Below are positions 12,299 to 24,621 of a DNA stretch of 64,000 nucleotides, in pieces. A program made the translations under genes and the position numbers. The notes under the pieces are model-generated. The model was not told the DNA's origin. It saw nothing but the letters and a program-made list of their open reading frames with translations, and ran no database searches. The stretch spans positions 62,001 to 126,000 of the forward strand of contig WFMF01000306.1 in NCBI GenBank assembly GCA_011033025.1. Direction: 5' to 3'. Source of the stretch: Beroe forskalii. Taxonomy: Eukaryota > Ctenophora > Nuda > Beroida > Beroidae. Positions within the stretch are counted from its first letter, which is position 1. Every line of letters starts with the position of its first letter.

Positions 12299-12535
12299 AA
12301 AATATTAAATACTATGCTATATTATGCTCGTTGAGGTCTTATACTGATACAGATCCCTCGCAGGGAAATGTGCTTTCATTTGTCCAGATATAAGATGAAT
12401 AATAAGTACAAATAATGCAGTTAAGATGTAGTATTACAATCCACTGAACAATATCAATTAGTTTTGGATTTTTCCAACAAATCAGTGCAGTTGTGGTCAT
12501 CCGTTCAAATTGTTGAAAATATCCACTGAAATCCT

Positions 12536-12705
12536 CGGCCTCGGCCTCGGCCTCGGTGCAAATTAGGGCACCGAGGACTCGGCCTCGGCCTCGGTCAAAA
12601 TTTAAGATCGTCGTTTTCCTCGGCCTCGGCCTCGGTTGAAATTTCAGATTTTCGTTTTCCTCGGCCTCGGCCTCGGTCAGAAATCTGCCCCTCGGTCGAT
12701 CCTTG
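12536..12705. repeat. Right subterminal cctcgg cluster of the hAT-like element
   Basis: Four groups of cctcggcctcgg separated by spacers of about 30 bp, mirroring the left end and leading into the inverted terminal repeat that ends at 12705. Confidence 0.8.
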
Positions 12706-12713
12706 GCCTAAAG

Positions 12714-14407
12714 TATCCAGGAAAAAGTGACATGCCAAAAACTGTGTTCTTAGCAATAAGCAATTCATGATTTGGCTATTTTGCCCGAAAAGTTTTTATG
12801 GAATTTCATGGACCGAAAGCCTTTTTGTAAAACAAAAAGCCTTTGGGGGAGGGAAAATTGCTTCGCAAAGATTAATATATTCATAACGGCAAAATAGTCA
12901 ATGCCCTCTGCGAAGTTAACTCATTAGCATAGGTTAAAATAAGAGAGTCCACTATAAAGTGAATTTGACGCAGCTTTGTCAATCTTTTCTCCTAGGCTCC
13001 GAGTAGATTGGAGTTAAGTAGGGTGGACAATAGACCAATGCATATTGCATGTGTTAAAGGTGATTGGAGCGTCTTTCGGGCATAAAGACATATAAATTAT
13101 AAACGCTATTCCCTCCCTTCTAATCGGTCCTTATAAGCCACGTCAAGAAACCCCCGTTTTTGGTGCCTCTCATTGCATATTAAAAATGAAGACCATATTC
13201 CAAAAGCGTAATTTCTTTATATATGCAGATGATCCATCTTCATAATTAATAGACACAGCTTGTAAAATAAAACCAACAATGGCGATAACGGTGGCGTGTC
13301 GAACTCATATGTGCGCGGCTTTTTCATGCGCGGCGTAATCGTGCGCGGCTCACTGCTTGTAATTAACAGGCAGTGAGCCGTGCACGATTACGCCGCGCAC
13401 GGAAAAGCCGCGCACATGAGTTCGACACGCCCCTGTAGGGCTAAAAGAATTGCAGGTCTACAAGGACGAGTAATACTCGCTTTTGATATTTTGCATCTGG
13501 GTCACTCTTTGAAAAGGAAATTTGAATAACACGTCGCATTCAATTAAGGTTAGAGCAAAGGAAGGTGGTCACAATAAGAAACGTGTGTTGCAGAGCAAAT
13601 TAAAACTGAGTGAGCGATTTGAATGGCGAGTTTGTATGTTTAAAATCAATGAACAGATTTATATGCTTAAATTTTTGAACTCGTACTGCAATCTGCAGTG
13701 ATACTGCAGTCAACGGCAGCTGGTCCATCACTCAACAAATATTATTTTTATGTACAAGAATTTTTACAAGAATTTTAGAATATAATTTTGACAAATAAAA
13801 AGCAATGTCATTCAAATCGCACACACGTCAGTAGCATTATGTTTATCGGCGATGATAAAGTGATTTGGTGTGTTATTGACTATTGGGCCAAAAATGGAGT
13901 CTCTAGGACCTTCCTAGGCTGTGATAGAAATTTCCCCATAAGCACCTAAGGGTGTGGCATGGGCGTGGCCCGACAGACATACATGTGTCTAGCGATACAA
14001 AAATTGCACGAAAATGACTCTGGACTAGAATTGAAGAAAAATGTTTAACCGACAAAAATTCTGGGCAAAGAAGTTCATAATGAAGTTACACATCTACACA
14101 CTGCTACTAGAGTATACGTTAATTGGTAATTAAAGCTGTCATCAAATGACCAATTTCTGACGAATTTCGAACCTCCCCCCCCTTCCGTTATCATGTAACA
14201 GTAGTCGTATTTGATTATTTGTGTCTTGTGAACTTCAACATTTAACAGAATAATTTGAAAACTTCATCCTCTGCCGAGCTGATTAATTGAACCACCCCTT
14301 GAAAAATTGAAACCACCCCAATCAACTATAATATTTTGAGACCCCTTACATTTATTATTCTGAGATACTCACAAAGCACCATCTAACATATCCTGGTTTT
14401 GTGATAG
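12714..14407. other. Non-coding stretch upstream of the 14.4-kb exons
   Basis: I found no exon here. Apart from the hairpin at 13293-13431 the sequence is AT-rich and featureless. Earlier exons of the gene at 14.4-16.0 kb should lie here or upstream of the transposon block, but none is recognisable. Confidence 0.5.
13293..13431. mobile_element. Short near-perfect hairpin, probable MITE
   Basis: Arms 13293-13356 and 13370-13431 (about 62 bp) are inverted copies separated by about 13 bp. Landmarks are ggcgtgtcgaactcat at the tip and gcgcggcgtaatcgtgcgcg inside. The arms are GC-rich within AT-rich DNA. A related but more complex structure lies at 17.9-18.2 kb, so this is a family. Confidence 0.75.
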
Positions 14408-16014
14408 GATGAAAGGTTGGAGTATAATCAGCAACTGTGAGAGCACTGTTGAGCTGCAGTCCATGAAAGGAGAACACTTGGCTGACGTACTGGAAGAGTT
14501 CGCGTACCATTACCAGATAGATCCACTACCAGTGGTCAACAAGAGCACTGTTATTCTAGAGGTTCGTGTTGCAGGAATCTAAAGCAATGTATAGACATCT
14601 TTAGAAGTATAGTGAAACTACATTGTATTGAATTAGTGAAACACACTTCTAAGTGCGTTTCAGTAATTCAATGTTGTTTTTTCAATACATGCCTGTATTT
14701 CTAAGTAGTTACAGTTGCAAGGGTTTATTTATACAATGCTTTAGATCAAAAAGGCTTATACTTTAGCAATGGAAATGCTGGTTGCAGTACTCAAACCCAT
14801 TATTCGAAGTAATTCGATAATACACGGTGTGATTTAAGATGCTTTCCTTGTTCTCTATTCAACATCCTACCCTAATTTCAGAACATCAGAGATCTCCTTG
14901 ACGAGATAACATGTTGTATTGAGAACTACGACAAAGACATCACTGACCTGTATCCGTCCCTGCAAAACGCCCCCAATAAGGACGATTTGGACGGGGTTGT
15001 AGTGAGTGCACGACAGGTACGGAACTGTGATTAAATCATTGGTATTTTGGAGTGATTTCACTCGAACTGGTTCCTTTGGTTGTGTACACGGTCATTTAGA
15101 ATTACTTTTTCTGAGTCCCTTATATAAACAGCCGATGAGATCACACATCACATCATCAGTACTAGGCAAGTAGCCAGAAATCAAGGTTTACAAGTAATTT
15201 AGGTTTATGCCCTTTATGACTTAATACTCAGCTGGCACAATATTGTCTAACTAGGTTGGAATTTAATGACTTTAACCCTCCGAATGTTTTTGAAATTCTG
15301 TATCGCAACATCAGGTGGCACTCTGTAGTAAATTTCCAACGTTAAAGTGGCAATCTTTGATCGGTCACAAATTTTGAAAACTTGTACGGAAGGCGCTCAA
15401 CTATGTTTCTTAGCGCGCATCACGCCAACGCGCAGCAAATATTCGATTATTGTAAATAAATAAATCACTGCATTTCTGTGTGATAATATCACTCAAAAAG
15501 TCAAAAACCCAGTGATCATGGGTTATTTCGTTTGAAAAAGTGACTATTATGAGTGCTCGACAGGTGAACGTGACGATGAACCAGTACCTTTCCTCCATCT
15601 CCCCTCCATCTGACTTAGAGTTGTGTGACGCGCGGCTCTCGGCCCTCTCCCTAGCACTCGCAAATCACGTCTTGGTGTCGAGCAACATCCTGGTCCGATG
15701 TCAGAGTACCAACTGGTTACCGACCTACTTTCAGGTATTTTACTGTTGTTTAGTTATCTTGTTCAATAATTTTCTTTGTGTTCTGTTAACGCTTATCAAC
15801 CGTAATGGCATTTTGTTATCAGTGCTACTATTGCCTACCAATACTAAATACTTTGTACTAAAACAGCTGCTCAACTTCATCACCGACTTTTGCTCCAACT
15901 CTCTATTTAATCTCTAATACAATCCAGGATTCTCTGAAAGAAATAGAAGAGAAGATCGTCGAGCTACGCGAATATCTGAGTGCTGGAAGTGATGATACTC
16001 TGACCAGTGTCTGA
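14408..16014 (+). CDS. Unrecognised gene, last four exons
   Basis: Four phase-0 exons with canonical GT-AG borders: 14408-14561, 14882-15016, 15564-15734 and 15928-16014 (TGA at 16012). Together they encode about 180 residues: MKGWSIISNCESTVELQ, then LADVLEEFAYHYQIDPLP, NIRDLLDEITCCIENYDKD, VNVTMNQYLSSISPPSDL, and a terminal DSLKEIEEKIVELREYL helix. The composition suggests an alpha-helical, partly coiled-coil C-terminus. I do not recognise the family and assign no function. The 5' part is not visible; the 8.9-kb transposon block lies upstream. Oddity: intron 2 is flanked by the same 16-bp sequence, TGAGTGC(A/T)CGACAGGT, at donor and acceptor. The next exon could also be read slightly upstream, but the AG at 15562-15563 keeps frame. 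Confidence 0.75.
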
Positions 16015-17114
16015 AAAACAGATTTCCTTTGATGATAATATACATTATACATGATAGTGACTGGACAAATATATATTATGTATACATTCGATCAATGACA
16101 TGATAAACTTTCTCTATATATCGTGATACTATACTTTAGTATTCTACTGGCATGTGTGCTCATCGGTCGAATGTACAAAGCAACATGTAGGAAGGAGGGG
16201 TGAAGAGAGACGGGCCTAGTGATCTGAACGACTCGATTAAATCTTATGAGAAATACGACCTATGTGACAGTGATTCCATATTTCAGTAATAACAATTGAG
16301 TTGTGGCAACACTTGGCTGTTCATGCCAATGCTTTAGACCAGGCTGCAGTCCGACTGATGAGTACACATGCATAATATTGGATATCATTTTATGTCTATT
16401 GCAGTATTAATTGGAAATGTTAATACACTTTTTTCTGATAATGCCTTGAATCGTGTTTCTATCAAGCTGTATGATATTTGATAATTGTAAAATACTTTGC
16501 CGATATTACATCAAGTTTAACTCTGTACGTATTATATTAGGAAAAAGCTACTTGCTCTAGCTCTCTTCAATATTCTAGAACTCTAAAATATATTTCATAT
16601 TCCGTTACATCTCGTTATGATGCCCGGAGAAGGATAATTGTGGCAAGTTGATCAAAGTAATAAGAGAGTTCAGGATAATTCATTTAAGACTTCCCACAGT
16701 AATATTTTAAATTGTTAAAAGGCATGAAAACCACGTTATTTCGTATGATGTTTTGTATTCCATTCAAATTTGTCAATGTCATGATAAACACCGTCTTATG
16801 ATTATTCTTACTTCTGTTATTGTAATCATACAAAGACAATATACACGTCCCTATGTACCTATGTACCTGTTTTTTATTAAATTATTTGAAGTTTATGTTT
16901 ATGCATACAAAGTTAATTTTACTTAAAAGTACATAGTTTCGTACATTTAACGTTTAATCATGAAGGATTTATGATGTTTTAGTATTTCTATCACTGCAGT
17001 TTGACCTATAAAACTTCAAATTCGCAATAGCTTAACTGACTTTTTCCAACTTCATAGAAAAAAGGACACGTGCCAAGATAATTCTTTTTCATGGTGAACT
17101 GCTTCAATGAATTT

Positions 17115-17327
17115 CAGTCGGGAGGAACGCCGAGATTCCTTCGGCGGACCTAAGGTGGACTCACCCTAACCATAGCTCTATTTTTTGCCCCAACTAGAAA
17201 CCCAACAGTCACCCTAACCCTTATCAACATCCCAATCCTTATCCCTCCACGATTAGGTTCTCCATAGGTCTGATAAAGCGAGTCCGCCTAAGGTTCACCG
17301 AAGGAATGTCGGCGTTCCTCCAGACTG
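17115..17327. mobile_element. Inverted-repeat MITE, about 213 bp
   Basis: Imperfect terminal inverted repeats of about 46 bp begin cagtc(t/g)ggaggaacgccga at both ends and flank about 120 bp of unrelated sequence. The CAG start would suit the hAT group, but the 8 bp on either side do not match, so no target duplication is shown. Confidence 0.65.
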
Positions 17328-17849
17328 CCGATTATCATTCTGATGCTTTAATAATTGATAAAGTCTATACATAATGAAAATATGCACCCATTAAATAATA
17401 ATATCATAATAGTTAAAGTTTAATTGTAGCATTACCCTATTGAGATGAGCCGTATGTACGTTTTGAGTTCCAGAGTATATTTTCGATCTTATTAAGTTTT
17501 ATGATCTTTGGGCATTTACATACTCGTACTGATGCAATACTGAATACTTTTGCTTCATGCAAAGTTTGTCCATATCAATTCGTTATTCGTCCATGAGAAG
17601 TGGATCAATTGTATCGCTGCACCCAAAATTTTGTAAAAATTGAATTTCATTATACTTTTATCTAATTTTGTGTACATCCTTTGTTTTAAAAAAATCTTCA
17701 TTCTATTCCCTGCAGATCATAAATCAAAATAGAAACGACGTTTATTTCCATTCGCAATATAAATAAGAAATGATACAATTACAAATCGGGATTAAAAGAT
17801 CTTACGTTACGCAACGTTATGACAACCCGAGATGTGATCTTTTTGCTTT

Positions 17850-18203
17850 TTTGTGCAGCATATAGCGATGCGCATTTTATTTCAAATTCAATGGGTTTGC
17901 ACATGTGTCAGTGATGTGCGGCAGTTCGAACTGCAGTTTGCGCGGCGCACAGACGTGTATTTACGCCGCTTTCACAAAACTGCAGTTCGAACTGTAGCCG
18001 TAAAAACACTTAAAAAGCACATCCCCCAGCGTCATTTCACCGCATAATCATGGTGTCTCGACTTTTTTCAGCGCGTCATATTACGCCGCGCGTGGTACAG
18101 CGCGCAAATGTGCTTTTTAATTCTATGCAACGTATAGTTTGCTTTTTAGAGCAAGATTGCGCGGCGTAATATGCCGCTCTTTAAAAGGTCGAGACACCAC
18201 ACC
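17850..18203. repeat. Compound nested palindromes
   Basis: Inverted pairs are nested or adjacent: gcagttcgaactgcagttt with its inverse near 17980; aaaaagcacat (18010) with atgtgcttttt (18105); tggtgtctcgac (18051) with gtcgagacacca (ending 18202). Internal gcgcggcgtaatat words recall the hairpin at 13.3 kb. Confidence 0.6.
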
Positions 18204-18512
18204 ACCCCTGTTATTGAAACTTGAACTTGGAGCTAAAAGGTGTGGGAACAGCAATGCTATCATTTGTAATTCACCCTGCCTGTAGTCACACATACAAACT
18301 CGGTGATCTGAAAATGAGCAGGGTGAATTACAAATAAAAACCAAGCATTGGCATGTAATTTGCATAGGTATCATGTAGATAATGTGTTGTTACACACTAC
18401 ATGCAGGTATATCTCGTTAATCGAGAAAGGTATATGTACCAAGAGTGCCATATATAGAATTAAATCTGATAGCAATGCTATCACTTCACCAAATATTCCA
18501 CATTCATTAATA

Positions 18513-18748
18513 AGGCTTCCGTAACGTTCGTCGGTCGATCGAGTGGAGTTGGTCGATCGATCAACTCCATTTGAACGAATGATGTGTTTTACTGGTCCCT
18601 AATGACTTGAATCGTGTTTAAATGAGCAATTTTGAGTTATTTCCCTATTAGGTCAAAGATTTTCTATTTAAAACACATCAGTTGATCCAATGGAGTTGAT
18701 TGATCGACCGGTTCCATTCGATCGACCGACGAACGTTACGGGCGCCAA
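18513..18748. mobile_element. Inverted-repeat MITE, about 230 bp
   Basis: Arms of about 50-70 bp begin ccgtaacgttcgtcggtcg and contain repeated ggtcgatcga words. They are inverted copies around a 100-bp AT-rich centre. The core lies at 18519-18742. Confidence 0.7.
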
Positions 18749-18917
18749 ACCAATTTTCTGTAATGAAGAACACTACTAAATCATGAGCAGAGAAATATTT
18801 TCACTACGGATTTGTCTTCATGTTCCCGATACCAGGGGTGTCATGATTGGTTAGGTTAAGATCTCATGAATCCCTGCCCTCTGCTACCGTCCCAGGTGAA
18901 TGAAATGTCCAATTCCA

Positions 18918-21900
18918 CTAAACGCCACAAACACGGGTGTGGTGGGCTGAGTCCTTGGATAGACACTCCGGCGAGCAGTACTTGAAGGAGCACGTGTTGC
19001 ACTGGACTTTGTTCAAGTTAGCATTACACACGCTACACACCGCAAACATGAGCATTCGATCCACGCTTTGCAAGCAGTCGTAAAACACCTGGGAGAAAGA
19101 CCGTTCAGTAAAGAGCCACCAACAAAATTGAAAATTTTGTACCAAATACCAATGGCAATACTTACTTTAGTTTTACTAGTACTACTTTGGAAACATGGCT
19201 TGCGAGTTAGTTCAAAACATTAACACATTACAAATAAGGCTTTAAGATAGTACCTTGCGATTGGTGGAAAGGTACAGTCCGTTGTTGGCGTATGTTGCGA
19301 GGTACTGATCCCACTCTGCTCCGTACCGGTCTTCTAAGTAACCCTGAAAAGGATGCTAAATTAACGGGAGACACAGAACCCATTCACATCCAAGGTCTCC
19401 CGAGTGTTAATGGGACCCTGTTGCTTTGGGGAAAGATTTCATACGCCGGGGGACTGAGGGGGACGAATTAAAACTTCTGGAATTTTAAGATATTTTGCAT
19501 TTAATCAATCGGTGCTCACTGAAATGATTTGATATTTACCTTAAGATCTGACTCCTTTACTGTAAGAGAGTTAGCCAGTATACCACCCTCACTTTTCTGC
19601 TGTGTAGTCGTGTCCTCGGGGGTGATAACGGTGTAATCTTCAGTAACATCTTTATCTTCATTCGCCTCACTGAACTTTACTCCTTTCTTACTCTTCTTTG
19701 TCTTTTTCCGTTCACTTCGCTGAGTTTGAGTGTTATTAATGTTTAAGCACGGAACACACATAACGAATAACAACGATAATCTAAAGTTTCGCTGTCAAAT
19801 TGAAATGGGTACTGACTACTGCTACACTGCTAAGTCATGTGATAGACTCATGTATAGAAGAACTTGGGAACCCCAAAACAACGCCAGTAATTCACGTATC
19901 TAATGCTAAATTCGAATATGGAGTAACAACTTTCAGCTTACTTTTTATGGTGAACTCCGATATAAAAGCGTTCTTCAGTTCAGCAGCGAAGTCTGACAGA
20001 AGCTTGCCAACTTTTGCTTGCAGAGCTTTCTTCATACCTGAGATCACAGTCACGGGTGATAACAAATTTCCAAAACGGTGATATTAATGATTAACGCTAA
20101 TACAATGAAGTTCCAATCACGTGACTCATGTTGGGGACTAAGGACTCAACTGACTTCGATAACTATTTAATGAGTGTCTTACCTACCAGTACAAGAGTAC
20201 ACAGATAAGTTCAAAGTAGGTACTCTAAATTCTGACTTAGCAAGTTCTTCATACCTGGCATATACTGGAGCACTTCAGTCTGAATGAGTCCGTCTCCCTT
20301 CCCGAAGTCGTCGTAGATCATTTCCATGGCTTTGTCCATGGGGTAGATGTTGTCTTTGTGTAGGGGGTTCATGCACACCACCATGTTTCTTGCCAGGCAG
20401 GATGTAGGAGATAAATGATAATTTCGGAGATAATAATCCGCACGATTTTCACGCGTTTCAGCTGCATAAACATTTAACACAGCTGACACGCGTGTAAAAT
20501 CTTGTGGATCATTAATATTATGGCCATTGTCAAATGCCAACAGTGTTCAAGCCTCTATTTTACAATTCATGATTCAGTTGTAATTGATTGAAAATTTGGA
20601 GGTCGTGCTGAAAACACCAAGCAAGAACTACTAACCAGGCAGGAGAGGGGGAAATAAGATGATCTGTCAACTCCCAACTCTTCTATAACTTTCTCTAGAA
20701 AAGTACAGGCTCCGAACTTCTCGATGAGTTTGTCGCTGTACCTCGGCCCTTTCTCACAGAGAGTGTTGTAAAACAGCATCACCTGACCATGATACATTAC
20801 TACATTATAGTACAATAACTTCAGCAAGTAATCTCAGCAATCAATCTCATATGATTTTAAACCCCCTAGATTTTTCTTCTGCAGCGCAGGTTTTTTCCGT
20901 TTAAGTTTTTCCATTGTTAGAACAGTGTGATATCCACAGGACAATAATTATATTTTCAAATTCGAATATCAATTTGGAGAGCAGAATATCTTACCTTGCT
21001 CTTAGCAAATCTGAAGAAGGTGCTCGGAACAGGCTCATTAAGGATAAACCAGTACAGTTCCAGCAGGGTGTCCTTTCCCATGACTGCGTCCAAATCCGCT
21101 TCAGTCATCCCTTTTACTGGGATCTGTGATAGGGAGAATTGTCTGGTGAAAAATCAGAAGTGGGACAAAAATCAGAAGTGGAGCAAAAATATGAATGCTT
21201 TTTATAGCAGTTTGTTATCATTTAAGTTTAGTATTTTTTAATTTTTAGAATAATTGCCCAATGCCCAATTACAATATCAATTCATGTCTCATGATAAAAT
21301 TCCCCCTTGATAAATGACCCTCCCAATACCTCGTATATGAACCAGGAGATGATGTTGACAAAGCAGTTCACTTCTCCTGGCATGTAGGGAGTCAGTGCGT
21401 TGAGAAGCTCCAGTTGTCTGGCAGGGATCCTCTTGTTCCAGTGCGTCACCAAAACTCCTGCAGCAAACTTTAATTGGTTGGTTGGTTTACCACACATGAA
21501 TTGGGCGTAAGTGCCTCATCTAACGCTCCCGTGGGGGCGTTGTGGGGGCGCCAATTCCAAAAGCTCAAAAAGGGTATCGGGCAGAGCACTATTGCCCAAT
21601 CATTAAAATGGTTTTGAATACTGGTTCCTGTCAAATTTGAGAGGTAAAAAGAGTTTTTTTTTGTATTTTACAGGGAAACCAGCGAAAACTGGCGAATATC
21701 ATTGCTGCAATGGTGTCAGGCTCATAATTAAAATCTATGACTAGATTGGGGTCGACTTCCTTGCCAATACAAGATTCGTTGCATCTGGCAAGTGACAACT
21801 TTAATTTCGAAATTCTTACCAGGTTTGAGGAACTCCTCGACCACTCCGTGGAATTCCTCCAGGATTTCCATGAAGAATGGTTTGTGCGTTGATCCAAGAG

Positions 21901-24621
21901 TGAGCAAGTACTTGAGCAACACCTAAAAGAAAAGGATAAATCAATGGAAGCACTACTACACCGAGAATGTGGATGATATTCACTCAGATTGATATTCTAA
22001 CTTGCGTCTCCTTAACAATGCCGCGTTAAAACCTGATAGCAACACCCCACACTCACTTGTCAGGCGTTGCCTGACCCCCTAACTCCCTAATGGGTCTGAC
22101 GACGTCAGACTAACACTCACCAGCACAGTAGCCAGACAGGGACTGTTGTAGATCATGTGCTGGAAGGTCGGTATTATCTGTCTACACAGCCGTTGGTGAG
22201 CGTAGTCCGTCCTTGTGATGTCGTTCTCTGCTCGTTTGGTTGCCAGGGCAACCAGGAGGGTTCCCACGGACATCTGAACGGTGGAGAAGAGGTGGGTGTC
22301 CTCGGCCTTCAGAGCCGGGTACTCGGCTTTCATGAGGGAGAGGATGGCCGTGGTAACTCCTGGAGAAAGGGTTGTTTTCAGGGTTTGTGAGGGGACTGGC
22401 TTTTTTAATCTTTATGGATATCAAAAATCTATAATTAAATTCAAGTGTTTATGAATGTTTATTTCCTTGCCATGAGCCATGCCTTCCAAAATAAAAATTC
22501 ACTCCAGATGAGTCCTGGTTATTACCTGTTTTGAACATGGTGTCAGTGAGAGTTGGCTGTTTCTCAGGAGGTACAGTGAGATACACCTCTGCCATGGCAA
22601 CACAGAAACAGATCGTGTTCTCCATCCGTCTCTTAGATAGCACACCGTCCTTGTCGGGCTGGGGTATAAAGCAGGATTAGTTTACTGCGAAATTAGAGGA
22701 CTGCTACCTTGCACTGGTATTCTACCTAAATATCAAAGTGGTTCCATTGGACAGATATCCATTGAAAATGTCCATTAATTCCACATCAATTTCTGATATA
22801 TGGGTCTGTACAGAATGGAATTTGCAACAACCTTCCCCCATAGTTATATTCAATAACAGGAATAATAAACTCACCAAGACTTCGTACATGTTCATGGTGT
22901 TGAGGATGTCGTGTCCCACCTCCGCACTGAACAAGTCCGCCCCATCAACAGAGAGAGACAACTCCGTCTGAAGTCATAGAGCGATTAATTATTTAAGCAT
23001 ACCATTCAAGAAAACAATGTTATTACACCGTGGCTCCTGTTACGAGAAAAACTCGCGAGTCAAGCCGATAAAACGCGCGAGAATTTTTTTGTCGTAGCTC
23101 CTGTGCAAGAATACTTGCGAGAAAAATCGGCCTTTTGACTCGCGAGAATGTTCGCGAGGCAAATTTACAAGAAGACGTGTTCAAATTTCTCGCGAGAAAA
23201 ACTCGCTAGGCCAATACGAAAAAGGAATAATTGATTTAATGTTCAAAGATGAGAAGTGTGCAGCACACGCCTATCACCCGGATGTAAAATCGAATTATCT
23301 CATTGATTGTATGTGCGCTCGGCGCTATACCCTAGTGATTTGTCAATTGTGATTGCTCTCCCAGTTTGCTGTTGTTTTGAAACATTTTTCACGATACAAG
23401 AACCCAATTGTTATTATAAATGCATCCTGCAGTTATCTTCGTTATCACCTTCAAGTTCAATTCAGGGTAACATAATTGGGATTAAGTTTCTAGAGCGATT
23501 GGTGTTAATTGCAACTTGTATATTATTCAGGAGTTGCTCAATGAGAAACTTAAGACCTAATTAGCCCCGAAAGTCGCTTGTTTGACATTTATCAATCATG
23601 AAAGATGCTGCTGTGATAACATTATCTATAGAACATTATCTCAGAAATGTTCTAATTAGTAAATGCTAATTGTATACCTAGGCTCTTGTCTAGAATTGAA
23701 ATACCTATGTCCTATACCAGTACCAAGTATAAATTAGAATCACAAGTCCCGAATTTTAATGTCGCTCTTTAGTTCATTCAGTCTCCCTAGATTTCAATTG
23801 TTGCAGAAATTTATTTCTTTGTGTTACACATTTTCATTTAGACTTTGGGTTTTATGAAACTTAAAAGTATACCAATTTAATGGCCATGACCCTCTACTGA
23901 CCCACTGGTTACTGGTTTTTCTGCAACTCCAGCATTATCCTGTTCTGATAAATACCATGTACTGATAGTTTGAACTAGGTACCTAGGTTAAGGTACGTAA
24001 TACCTATTTCAATTTTATAGCAGTGGTTTTTAAAATAGTGATTCTCAGTGAATAGCCCCATCCAAGCAGGTTGAGGTTCTCTCTGCTTTTTTGCTTGAAT
24101 GCGTCATACTGGCTAATAAGGGTTATCACAGGATTATCTGTAGGCATCATAATACCTCACTACCTCAGGGTATCGGTATGGGCAGGTGTCATGATCATGT
24201 GGGGTTATGGGAAAATAATGATCAGGCTTTCCCTATGCTGCCGTTTACCATAAGTTTGCCAAGGAATTTACCACAATTTTACCACTAGTTAATGAAAAGT
24301 TTATCATTACTGGAACCTAACCTTATAAGTTTCCCTCGTTAGGTTGCCGTTAGTTTAGTATTTTACTGTTTACCATTATTTTACCACAACATTGCCATAA
24401 GTTAACCATGATTTTACCATAAGTTTCTCAAAACATTACCTACTATACAAGAGTATAAGTTAACCATTATTTTATTTTTATCAGTTTATATATTAGGTTC
24501 TAAGGAGCGCAAACAAAGTTTTTTAAACAATTACCTCAATCTCAGAGTAGTGTTTTATCATCCTGTCGTCTGGTTTGCAGGCCTCCCACAGGAAGGTTAC
24601 GTGCAGGGCGCTCGTTGCCAT
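18918..24621 (-). CDS. MYND-type zinc-finger protein with an all-helical body
   Basis: Exons (minus, 5' to 3'): 24621-24535 (start MATSALHVTFLWEACK), 22967-22875, 22658-22526, 22359-22121, 21922-21820, 21457-21330, 21123-20995, 20782-20636, about 20462-20255, 20037-19942, 19719-19540, 19343-19254 and 19088-18918. That is about 600 codons. The body looks like an alpha-helical repeat protein. A charged Lys/Glu linker (exon 11, about 60 residues) is followed by a C-terminal MYND finger: CSVCNANLNKVQCNTC, then KYCSPECLS and H-x3-C, which supplies the zinc ligands. MYND fingers mediate protein contacts, often with proline-rich motifs. I cannot assign the orthologue. The right edge of exon 9 and the phase of the exon 10/11 join are unresolved. 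The exon 9/10 intron is bounded by CAGGTATGAAGAA on both sides. Confidence 0.8.
22057..22110. repeat. Pair of short palindromes in the MYND gene intron
   Basis: gtcaggcgttgcctgac and gtctgacgacgtcagac lie about 20 bp apart, just downstream of the exon 4 donor. The same pair, in reverse order and variant form, is at 39918-39971. Confidence 0.6.
23030..23220. repeat. ctcgcgag-rich repeat in MYND gene intron 1
   Basis: Degenerate repeats around the palindrome ctcgcgag and the words gctcctgt and gagaaaaa, about 60 bp apart. Not coding. Confidence 0.5.
24130..24470. repeat. Degenerate ttaccataagtt repeats in MYND gene intron 1
   Basis: Words such as ttaccataagtttgcc, ttaccacaattttacc and ttaaccatgatttt recur irregularly every 12-20 bp. 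Confidence 0.55.

Larger units (their letters stand above)
3803..12713. mobile_element. hAT-like DNA transposon, 8.9 kb, carrying nested retroelements
   Basis: The element runs from 3811 to 12705. It starts with CAAGGATCGACCGAGG and ends with the exact inverse of those 16 bp. The 8 bp gcctaaag are present directly outside both ends (3803-3810 and 12706-12713). An 8-bp target duplication with TIRs starting CA is typical of hAT transposons. Both subterminal zones are rich in cctcgg clusters, as expected for transposase-binding repeats. No hAT transposase is visible inside. The interior is a tandem array (4.2-5.9 kb), a SINE and two Penelope copies, most simply explained as later insertions into a non-autonomous element. 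Confidence 0.85.
16015..18917. other. Intergenic region with hairpin elements
   Basis: The 3' flank of the preceding gene and the 3' flank of the MYND gene meet tail to tail here. No coding exon is visible. The content is AT-rich DNA with three inverted-repeat elements (17.12, 17.85 and 18.52 kb), listed separately. Confidence 0.5.

Noticed and set aside
17117-17325. hAT MITE with target duplication
   Set aside because: Ends start CAG but the flanking 8-mers differ, so the hAT assignment is not supported.
18918-24621. U-box ubiquitin ligase of the UBE4/UFD2 type
   Set aside because: Superficial similarity of helical exons only; the C-terminus is a MYND finger and no U-box is present.
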